This document shows positions 1 through 5,175 of a stretch of DNA of 5,175 nt, one piece after another. The stretch spans positions 1 to 5,175 of the forward strand of contig CAMPJQ010000242.1 of assembly GCA_946886925.1 (NCBI GenBank), read 5' to 3'. The notes beneath the pieces were generated by a model that searched no databases, had not been told where the DNA came from, and worked only from the letters and a program-made list of their open reading frames with translations. This stretch comes from an uncultured Terrimonas sp. (GTDB lineage Bacteria; Bacteroidota; Bacteroidia; Chitinophagales; Chitinophagaceae). The translations under genes and the position numbers were made by a program. Position 1 is the stretch's first letter. Each line of letters opens with the position of its first letter.

Positions 1-393
1 ACTGCGGGTCATATTCTTGATATTCATAATTATCCCGATCCGCAAATGCCGGCGCCCAAAATATTCGGGGATAAGCAAATACTGGTGCTGGGTGAATTTG
101 GCGGACTGGGGCTACCGGTTGACGGGCATACCTGGCAGGATAAAAACAACTGGGGATACCAGAGCTTTAAAAACAGCGATGAGCTGCTTGACCGTTATAC
201 ACGTCTGATCAATGATCTTACACCACTCATTTCCTTAGGTCTTTCGGCGGCAATATACACACAAACAACCGACGTGGAAGTTGAGGTAAACGGGTTGATG
301 ACCTACGACAGGAAGATAATGAAAATGCCTTTGGAAAAGCTGAAGCAATTGCATCAGCAGTTGTATAATAAAAACCTGGTGAAGATGAAGTAG
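1..393 (+). CDS. Glycoside hydrolase family 2 beta-glycosidase, C-terminal part (5' end outside window)
   Basis: Frame 1 is open from the first base and ends at TAG 391-393, giving the last 130 residues of a longer protein. The ATG at 46 is internal, because the residues before it (DIHNYPDP) already fit the family. In GH2 enzymes of the beta-galactosidase/beta-glucuronidase type, a His-rich beta strand is followed by the nucleophile strand. Here that strand is GEFGG, with the candidate nucleophile Glu at residue 32 of the fragment (bases 94-96), followed by a Trp at residue 45 (GHTW). The segment YTQTTDVEVEVNG (residues 86-98) and the following MTYDR are typical of the end of the GH2 TIM barrel in Bacteroidetes enzymes. 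The acid/base Glu, the N-terminal sugar-binding and immunoglobulin-like domains and any signal peptide lie upstream. Substrate (galactoside, glucuronide, mannoside or other) cannot be told from this part. Family assignment is firm; specificity is unknown. The next gene follows after 87 nt on the same strand. Confidence 0.9.
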   Translation, partial: TAGHILDIHNYPDPQMPAPKIFGDKQILVLGEFGGLGLPVDGHTWQDKNNWGYQSFKNSDELLDRYTRLINDLTPLISLGLSAAIYTQTTDVEVEVNGLMTYDRKIMKMPLEKLKQLHQQLYNKNLVKMK

Positions 394-396
394 GCC

Positions 397-447
397 AACC
401 TGTCAGGTCTGCCGGGTTGCTTTGCCGCTGAACAGACCTAACAGGTT
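397..447. repeat. Near-perfect 15-bp inverted repeat with 21-nt loop (REP-like element or paired palindromes)
   Basis: The left arm 397-411 (AACCTGTCAGGTCTG) and right arm 433-447 (CAGACCTAACAGGTT) are reverse complements at 14 of 15 positions; the one mismatch is C404 against A440. In a minus-strand transcript that pair would be a G-U wobble, so the stem would be fully paired in that direction only. Each arm also contains its own small palindrome: ACCTGTCAGGT (399-409, 5 bp around one base) and ACCTAACAGGT (436-446, 4 bp around three bases). No T tract follows on either strand, so this is not a standard intrinsic terminator. It lies 3 bp after the stop of the GH2 gene. Short elements built from ACCTGTCAGGT-like arms are, to my recollection, dispersed between genes in many Bacteroidetes genomes, which favours a REP-type repeat. 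mRNA 3'-end protection or a regulator site are alternatives. Confidence 0.7.
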
Positions 448-480
448 TACATAAACCATAAATAAAAAGCCACAACTCAG

Positions 481-1533
481 ATGAAGCACTTCATTCTGAT
501 ACTGTTTCTTATCCCCGTATTGCTTATTTCCTGCAAAACCCAATCGCAGGATAGTAACAAGCATATGTTCAGCAATCCGCTGCTGCCTTCCGGTGCGGAT
601 CCCTTTTCCTTTTATAAGGATGGTTATTATTACTATACACATACCCTGGGCAACCGGATCGCAATATGGAAAACCAAGAACCTGGCCGACCTGGAACATG
701 CCGAAAAAAAAGACATTTTTACGCCACCGCCGGGTACCTCGTATTCAAAGCAACTTTGGGCCCCCGAAATTCACTTTATCGAAAACAAGTGGTATGTATA
801 TTTTGCCGCTGATGATGGAAACAACAACAATCACCGGATGTACGTGCTCGAGAATAAATCAGCAGATCCGATGACCGGCGAATGGGAGTTTAAGGGAAAA
901 GTTGCCGACGTGGCCGATAAATGGGCCATTGATGGAAACGTTTTCTTTTTCAACAAACAGTTGTACATGATCTGGTCGGGCTGGGAAGGAGACGTGAACG
1001 GGCAGCAGAATATTTATATCGCGAAAATGAAAAATCCATGGACAATTGATGGCAGAAGGGTATGCATTTCAAAACCTGAACTGGAATGGGAAACACATGG
1101 TGATTTGAATGATGCGGATAATCCACCACATGTAAGTGTAAACGAAGGGCCGCAGGCCCTCTTCAATGGCAACAAGCTGTTTATCGTATTCTCTGCAAGC
1201 GGCTGCTGGACCGACTATTACGCATTGGGCTTATTGCGGTTTACCGGCTCAGATAATTTGATGGACACTGCTGCATGGGAAAAGGCGTCCCTTCCTGTGT
1301 TTAAACAATCCAAAGAAAATGGTGTGTATGCGCCGGGACATAATTCATTTTTTAAATCACCCGATGGTAAGGAAGATTGGATATTGTATCATGCCAATGC
1401 ATTGCCCGGACAAGGTTGTGGCGGACATCGTTCGCCCAGGGCACAACCTTTTACCTGGAACAGCGATGGTACGCCCCGGTTTGGCTCACCTGTAAAAACG
1501 GAAACGAGGCTGCCCGTTCCTGCGGGGGGGTAG
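481..1533 (+). CDS. Glycoside hydrolase family 43 lipoprotein, probable alpha-L-arabinofuranosidase
   Basis: The 350-residue product starts with a lipoprotein signal peptide: hydrophobic residues 4-16, then a lipobox L15-I-S-C18, so it is probably anchored to a membrane by Cys18. The rest fits a single five-bladed beta-propeller of GH43 without an added beta-sandwich domain. The three catalytic carboxylates are visible: general base Asp40 in GADP, pKa-tuning Asp151 in AIDG, and general acid Glu222 in NEGP. Other family marks are WAPEIHF (93-99), the pocket His287 in APGHNS, YHAN (303-306) and RSPRAQPF (317-324). The pattern resembles exo-acting alpha-1,5-L-arabinofuranosidases of GH43 more than xylanolytic members, but subfamily and substrate are inferred. 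Residues after Cys18 are not clearly acidic, so surface export is not predicted with confidence. The ATG at 481 is chosen because it directly precedes the signal peptide; no Shine-Dalgarno sequence is seen, as is usual in Bacteroidetes. The gene ends in a seven-G run just before TAG. Confidence 0.9.
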   Translation: MKHFILILFLIPVLLISCKTQSQDSNKHMFSNPLLPSGADPFSFYKDGYYYYTHTLGNRIAIWKTKNLADLEHAEKKDIFTPPPGTSYSKQLWAPEIHFIENKWYVYFAADDGNNNNHRMYVLENKSADPMTGEWEFKGKVADVADKWAIDGNVFFFNKQLYMIWSGWEGDVNGQQNIYIAKMKNPWTIDGRRVCISKPELEWETHGDLNDADNPPHVSVNEGPQALFNGNKLFIVFSASGCWTDYYALGLLRFTGSDNLMDTAAWEKASLPVFKQSKENGVYAPGHNSFFKSPDGKEDWILYHANALPGQGCGGHRSPRAQPFTWNSDGTPRFGSPVKTETRLPVPAGG

Positions 1534-1543
1534 CAATTTTTTT
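1509..1543 (+). terminator. Candidate intrinsic terminator or attenuator overlapping the GH43 stop codon
   Basis: GCTGCCC (1509-1515) can pair with GGGTAGC (1528-1534) to form a 7-bp stem with one G-U pair and a 12-nt loop. Two A bases later a run of seven T follows (1537-1543). Stem plus T tract is the classical form of a Rho-independent terminator. The TAG stop of the GH43 gene lies inside the right arm, so ribosomes finishing that gene would disrupt the stem. An alternative shorter stem CCCG/CGGG (1513-1516 with 1523-1526) competes with it. The next gene starts only 31 nt after the stop, so if this works it would lower rather than abolish readthrough, or the next gene has its own promoter. 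Folding energy was not computed. Confidence 0.4.
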
Positions 1544-1564
1544 GAATAAACAAGAACGAGGAAA

Positions 1565-4027
1565 ATGAAAAAAGTTTGTGCTTTGCTTGCCTTTTGTTTC
1601 TCTTTTGGATTATTGGCAGCCCAGGATCTTCGTGCTCCTGCTTATCCGTTAATAACACATGATCCTTATTTCAGTATATGGTCTTTCACGGATCAGTTAA
1701 ATGCAGCTCCCACCAAACATTGGACAGGCAAGGATCAGTCATTACTGGGGCTGATAAAAGTAGATGGAAAAACATACAGGTTTTTGGGTGATCCCGGAAA
1801 AGAATACAATAGCATCATTCTCCCGGGGGATGAAAAGCCATTTGAAGCAGCATATACAGAAAAGAAACCTGCTGACGGGTGGACAAATACCGGCTTTAAT
1901 GATGCCGTCTGGAAAAAAGGAATGGCGCCATTCGGCGATAATGAATCCACTGCGAAGACCTTATGGAAATCACATGATATATGGGTGCGCCGCAGTTTTG
2001 TATGGAACGGTGGAGATGTGAACGGGCTGTTTCTTAAGCTCCTTCACGATGACAATGCTGAGATATACCTTAATGGTGAAAAGATTTACGATCATACAGG
2101 ATGGCTCAGCAGGTATCACTATATCCCATTGCCTGAATCTGCTGCAAAAAAATTAGTGAAAGGTAAGAATGTGCTGGCTGTTCATGTTGCCAATACCGCA
2201 GGTGGCGCTTCACTTGATGTGGGAATTGTTAGGGAAGTAAAATCGCCTGCCGGTAAAAGTATAATGCTGGCTGAACAAAAGAAAGTGATGTTAAATGCTA
2301 CGCAAACCATATATGAATTTGGCTGTGGACCTGTAAACCTAACACTTTCTTTCACTTCACCCCTTTTAATGAATGATCTTAATGTATTATCCCGGCCTGT
2401 GTCTTACCTCACTGCCGCTGTTGTTTCCAATGACGGGGCCAAACACGATGTGGAGCTTTATTTTGGCGCCTCAACTGCGCTGGCTGTAAATACCGGATCC
2501 GAAACGGTAGTTGCCAGCGGGTATAAATCCGGCGATTTAAGTATATTAAAAGCCGGAACCAAAGATCAGCCGGTATTGCAAAAAAAAGGAGATGACCTGA
2601 GAATAGACTGGGGCTATATGTATGTGGCCGTGCCCGGAAAAGACAGGGCTGTGCAATACATCACGCCTTCAAAATATGCATTTAATGCATTCCTGTCGGG
2701 CACATACCGGTCCAATACTTCCTCAACAGAAGGAAAGCAGTTCATGCTTAACACGGTTTTACCCCTGGGTAAAGTGGCCGGAGATACAATGAGTAAACTG
2801 ATCATGCTTGGCTATGATGATGTGTACTCCGTGCAATATTTTGGTCAAAACCTGCCGGCGTGGTGGAAGGATGGGAAAAATACAACGATCGAAAAAGAAC
2901 TGGAAAAGGCTTATACGGATTATAATGCCATTATAAGGAAATGTAAATCGTTTAACACAAGTATGCACAATGATGCACTGAAAGCAGGGGGAGAAGAATA
3001 TGCACAATTGTGCGCTCTTGCTTACCGCCAAAGCATAGCTGCACATAAGTTAGTTAAAAGTCCGCAGGGTGAAATACTGTTTTTGTCGAAAGAGAATTTC
3101 AGTAATGGGTCTATTAATACGGTAGATGTAACCTACCCCTCCGCGCCGCTTTATCTTACGTATAATCCGGACCTGCTGAAGGGAATGCTGAATGGCATCT
3201 TTTATTATAGCGAGAGCGGAAAATGGACAAAATCATTTGCAGCACACGACCTGGGCACTTACCCATTGGCAAACGGTCAAACCTATGGAGAAGATATGCC
3301 CGTGGAAGAAGCGGGCAATATGATCATTCTTACAGCCGCAATTGCAAAAGCGGAGGGTAATGCCAGTTATGCAAAAAAGCACTGGAATACATTAAGCACC
3401 TGGGCGGGATATCTTCTGAAAGAAGGATTTGACCCGGTGAACCAATTGTGTACGGATGATTTTGCCGGTCATATTGCACGCAACGCCAACTTATCGGTTA
3501 AAGCCATAGTGGCGCTGGGTTGTTATGCCATGCTGGCCGATCAGTTGGGTGAAAAGGCGATCGCGCAGCAGTATAAAGACAGTACGGCTAAGATGGTAGA
3601 AAAATGGATGAAGCTTGCTGATGACGGGGATCATTATTCGCTTACTTTCGAAAACCCGGGAACATGGAGCCAAAAATATAATTTGGTTTGGGATAAAATA
3701 CTGGGATTGAATTTATTTCCTGAAATGGTATACAGCAAAGAAATAAAATATTACCTCACTAAGCAGAACAGGTATGGGTTGCCGTTAGACAGCCGGAAGA
3801 CTTATACCAAGTCGGACTGGATATTATGGACGGCTACGCTTACAGATAATGCTGAGGATTTTACAGCGCTGGTGAAACCTGTATATGATTTTGTTAATGA
3901 AACTCCCGACCGGGTACCGCTCAGCGACTGGCACGAAACGACTAATGGAAAAAAAGTAGGCTTCCAGGCAAGAAGTGTAATTGGAGGGTATTTTATAAAA
4001 TTGCTTGCAGATAAATTCAAAAAGTGA
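1565..4027 (+). CDS. Secreted GtaA-family protein ('glutaminase', DUF4964/DUF5127/DUF4965/DUF1793) with inserted jelly-roll domain
   Basis: The 820-residue protein has a type I signal peptide (Lys2-Lys3, hydrophobic 5-18, likely cleavage near Ala19-Gln20) and no lipobox, so it is probably periplasmic or exported. Domains in approximate order: DUF4964 (20-80; APAYPLITHDPYFSIWS and KHWTGKDQSLLGL), an inserted beta-galactosidase-like jelly-roll (about 92-225; WVRRSF, LHDDNAEIYLNGEKIYD, GKNVLAVHV), DUF5127 (about 235-455), DUF4965 (about 460-630) and DUF1793 (about 635-815). The C-terminal half looks like an alpha/alpha-barrel, as in many glycosidases. Conserved-looking acidic positions there include Asp562 (HDLGTYP), Glu576-Asp577 and Glu581-Glu582 (GEDMPVEEAGN), Asp631-Asp632, Asp710 and Asp788 (SDWHE). 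Annotation as glutaminase comes from similarity to Aspergillus GtaA. Its position beside GH2 and GH43 genes suggests that a carbohydrate-related role is equally possible. The length fits Bacteroidetes members carrying the insert. GAGG at 1558-1561 is only 3 nt from the ATG and is unlikely to be a working ribosome-binding site. Confidence 0.85.
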   Translation: MKKVCALLAFCFSFGLLAAQDLRAPAYPLITHDPYFSIWSFTDQLNAAPTKHWTGKDQSLLGLIKVDGKTYRFLGDPGKEYNSIILPGDEKPFEAAYTEKKPADGWTNTGFNDAVWKKGMAPFGDNESTAKTLWKSHDIWVRRSFVWNGGDVNGLFLKLLHDDNAEIYLNGEKIYDHTGWLSRYHYIPLPESAAKKLVKGKNVLAVHVANTAGGASLDVGIVREVKSPAGKSIMLAEQKKVMLNATQTIYEFGCGPVNLTLSFTSPLLMNDLNVLSRPVSYLTAAVVSNDGAKHDVELYFGASTALAVNTGSETVVASGYKSGDLSILKAGTKDQPVLQKKGDDLRIDWGYMYVAVPGKDRAVQYITPSKYAFNAFLSGTYRSNTSSTEGKQFMLNTVLPLGKVAGDTMSKLIMLGYDDVYSVQYFGQNLPAWWKDGKNTTIEKELEKAYTDYNAIIRKCKSFNTSMHNDALKAGGEEYAQLCALAYRQSIAAHKLVKSPQGEILFLSKENFSNGSINTVDVTYPSAPLYLTYNPDLLKGMLNGIFYYSESGKWTKSFAAHDLGTYPLANGQTYGEDMPVEEAGNMIILTAAIAKAEGNASYAKKHWNTLSTWAGYLLKEGFDPVNQLCTDDFAGHIARNANLSVKAIVALGCYAMLADQLGEKAIAQQYKDSTAKMVEKWMKLADDGDHYSLTFENPGTWSQKYNLVWDKILGLNLFPEMVYSKEIKYYLTKQNRYGLPLDSRKTYTKSDWILWTATLTDNAEDFTALVKPVYDFVNETPDRVPLSDWHETTNGKKVGFQARSVIGGYFIKLLADKFKK

Positions 4028-4093
4028 GGATCGTAGCTTTCCCGGTAGTGAAATAATGTTTTAAATACGATGCAGGTAACAGTCATATAAATA

Positions 4094-4103
4094 TATTGCA
4101 ATA
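4094..4103. promoter_or_regulatory. 10-bp perfect palindrome just upstream of the LacI-type gene (possible operator)
   Basis: TATTGCAATA is its own reverse complement and ends 4 nt before the ATG at 4108. LacI-family proteins often repress their own genes through palindromic sites near the promoter or start. Against this, typical LacI-family operators are longer (about 14-20 bp) and usually have a central CG, while this one is centred on GC, and AT-rich 10-bp palindromes also arise by chance. No second copy was seen upstream of the enzyme genes. It is given as a weak candidate only. Confidence 0.2.
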
Positions 4104-4107
4104 CCCC

Positions 4108-5130
4108 ATGAGTCAACCGGCCACTATTCTTGACATAGCAAGAGAACTGAATATAGCAGTGGCTACAGTTTCACGTGCGCTCAATGACCATCCGGCTGTA
4201 AAGGATACGACCAGGAAGGCGGTACAGCAAATGGCTAAAAAGCTCAATTATCATCCCAATAAGATAGCCACTTCGCTGCGGTTGGGACGTTCAAAAATCG
4301 TTGGGGTGATCATTCCAAGCGCTGAGATCAATTTTTTTGGATCAGTTATTCATGGTATAGAAAAGGTGATGAGCGAAAACGGGTACAATGTGATCATATA
4401 CCAGTCTAACGAATTATACGAATTTGAAAAAAAGGGAGTGGAAACTTTCCTGCGCTCACAGGTGGAAGGTGTGCTTGCTTCTATTTCGAAGAACACCATT
4501 AACCTGGATCATTATGCCGCTTTAAAAAAGCGAAATGTGCCACTCATTCTTTTTGACCGGGCCAATGATTCGCTTGGCGTGCCTTCGGTAGTGGTGGATG
4601 ATTACCAGGGCGCTTTTAATGCCACCCGTCATCTGATTGAGCAGGGCTGTGTGCGCATTGCGCATATTGGCGGGCAGCAGCATGTTACGATCTTTAATCA
4701 GCGTTTAAGAGGCTATATTGATGCTTTGAATGTTCATAATATACCGGTAGATGATAACCTGATCGTGTATGGCAAAGTAAGTATAGAATCGGGCAGGGAG
4801 TGTATGAACCAGTTGTTTTCGCAAAATATTGACGCCATTTTTGCGGTTGAAGATTTTACTGCTCTGGGCGCCATACAGTCCATTAAATCAGCCAATAAAA
4901 AAATTCCCGGTGATATTGCCATTGTAGGTTTTGCCAATGAAGCGTTTGGTGAGTATATTACACCCTCCTTATCAACCGTAAACCAGCAAACCGTTCATAT
5001 GGGAGAGGAGGCAGCCAAATTGTTTTTTGAAACCAGGAATAATAAAGAGTGGTCAAAAATACCGTCCCCCAAACTGGTACTTCAACCGGAACTGATATGC
5101 CGGCAATCGAGCACCAGGAAAAAAACATAA
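4108..5130 (+). CDS. LacI/GalR-family transcriptional regulator
   Basis: The 340-residue product has the full family layout. A DNA-binding helix-turn-helix occupies residues 6-25 (TILDIARELNIAVATVSRAL). The hinge helix region lies at about 49-62 (HPNKIATSLRLGRS). The periplasmic-binding-protein-like sugar-sensing core begins at IVGVIIP (64-70). Effector-pocket landmarks include FDR (149-151), IAHIGG (184-189) with QRLRGY (198-203), Asp249 in the EDFTALGA segment, and IVGFANE (272-278). The GFxNE form in place of the commoner GFDD appears often in Bacteroidetes members. ATG 4108 is preferred because it places the HTH at the usual distance from the N-terminus. A TTG four codons upstream (4096) is in frame but adds residues not typical of the family. 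The protein probably senses a sugar or uronic acid released by the upstream enzymes and controls nearby genes. The effector cannot be named from sequence. The 80-nt gap upstream suggests it may have its own promoter. Confidence 0.93.
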   Translation: MSQPATILDIARELNIAVATVSRALNDHPAVKDTTRKAVQQMAKKLNYHPNKIATSLRLGRSKIVGVIIPSAEINFFGSVIHGIEKVMSENGYNVIIYQSNELYEFEKKGVETFLRSQVEGVLASISKNTINLDHYAALKKRNVPLILFDRANDSLGVPSVVVDDYQGAFNATRHLIEQGCVRIAHIGGQQHVTIFNQRLRGYIDALNVHNIPVDDNLIVYGKVSIESGRECMNQLFSQNIDAIFAVEDFTALGAIQSIKSANKKIPGDIAIVGFANEAFGEYITPSLSTVNQQTVHMGEEAAKLFFETRNNKEWSKIPSPKLVLQPELICRQSSTRKKT

Positions 5131-5138
5131 ATAGAAAA

Positions 5139-5175
5139 ATGAAATTCAGAAACTATGATGCAGAGGTAGTAAGGG
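5139..5175 (+). CDS. Start of an unidentified gene, cut by the window edge
   Basis: ATG at 5139 opens a frame that reads MKFRNYDAEVVR for 12 codons and is still open at the window end. It starts 8 nt after the stop of the LacI-type gene, preceded by an A-rich stretch (5131-5138), a spacing typical of translationally linked operon genes. Twelve residues are too few to name a family; there is no signal-peptide character, so a cytoplasmic product, perhaps an enzyme of sugar catabolism regulated by the upstream protein, would fit. That function is a guess from position only. Confidence 0.5.
   Translation, partial: MKFRNYDAEVVR

Noticed and set aside
445..456. Small palindrome GTTTACATAAAC just after the large inverted repeat.
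   Set aside because: Only 5-bp arms of AT-rich sequence and no T tract; no independent support for a function.
403..699. A 98-codon minus-strand reading frame crossing the intergenic repeat and the start of the GH43 gene.
   Set aside because: It is antisense to a well-supported GH43 coding region, has no family resemblance and covers the inverted repeat; it is a shadow frame.
1558..1561. GAGG before the GtaA-like gene as a Shine-Dalgarno site.
   Set aside because: Only 3 nt separate it from the ATG, too close for normal use, and Bacteroidetes rarely depend on such sites.
4034..4041. TAGCTTTC resembles the Bacteroidetes -7 promoter element TAnnTTTG at 7 of 8 positions, upstream of the LacI-type gene.
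   Set aside because: The last base differs and the nearest upstream TTG (4005-4007) is 26 nt away rather than the usual 19-21, so a promoter is not supported.
4030..4071. ATCGTA (4030-4035) and TACGAT (4066-4071) form an inverted repeat in the gap before the regulator.
   Set aside because: Arms of only 6 bp with a 30-nt loop and no T tract; expected by chance at this size.
4096..4107. In-frame TTG start giving a regulator four residues longer.
   Set aside because: The ATG at 4108 places the helix-turn-helix at the normal distance from the N-terminus and the extra residues QYP do not look like family sequence.

Overview
The window reads as a carbohydrate-catabolism segment from a Bacteroidetes (Bacteroidota) genome, most likely of the Chitinophagaceae/Sphingobacteriales type. 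The grounds are the family mix (a GH2 enzyme, a lipoprotein GH43, a GtaA/DUF4965-type 'glutaminase', and a LacI-type regulator of the 'GFxNE' kind), the lack of convincing Shine-Dalgarno sequences before the starts, and moderate GC content. This is inference from protein style; no marker gene for taxonomy is present. All recognisable genes lie on the + strand.

Layout: (1) 1-393 is the 3' end of a GH2-type beta-glycosidase, including its nucleophile motif GEFGG. (2) 394-480 is an intergenic gap almost filled by a long, near-perfect inverted repeat (397-447) that looks like a REP/BIME-type element or a pair of palindromic sites. (3) 481-1533 is a GH43 lipoprotein with all three catalytic carboxylates visible, probably an alpha-L-arabinofuranosidase or a close relative. 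(4) A plausible intrinsic terminator or attenuator hairpin with a T7 tract spans the end of that gene (1509-1543). (5) 1565-4027 is a secreted 820-residue protein of the GtaA family (DUF4964, inserted jelly-roll domain, DUF5127, DUF4965, DUF1793). (6) 4028-4107 is a short gap ending in a 10-bp perfect palindrome. (7) 4108-5130 is a LacI/GalR-family regulator. (8) From 5139 a further reading frame begins 8 nt after the regulator and runs off the window.

Taken together, the secreted or surface enzymes would trim side chains or oligosaccharides of a plant-type or similar polysaccharide (galactoside or uronide from GH2, arabinofuranoside or xyloside from GH43). The LacI-type protein would sense a released sugar and control the cluster and probably the genes that start downstream. 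No SusC/SusD pair, hybrid two-component sensor or sigma/anti-sigma pair lies in the window, so whether this is part of a full polysaccharide utilisation locus cannot be decided here. I found no sign of a wholly new system. The points most worth a second look are the inverted repeat at 397-447, the hairpin overlapping the GH43 stop codon, and the unproven biochemical activity of the GtaA-like protein.
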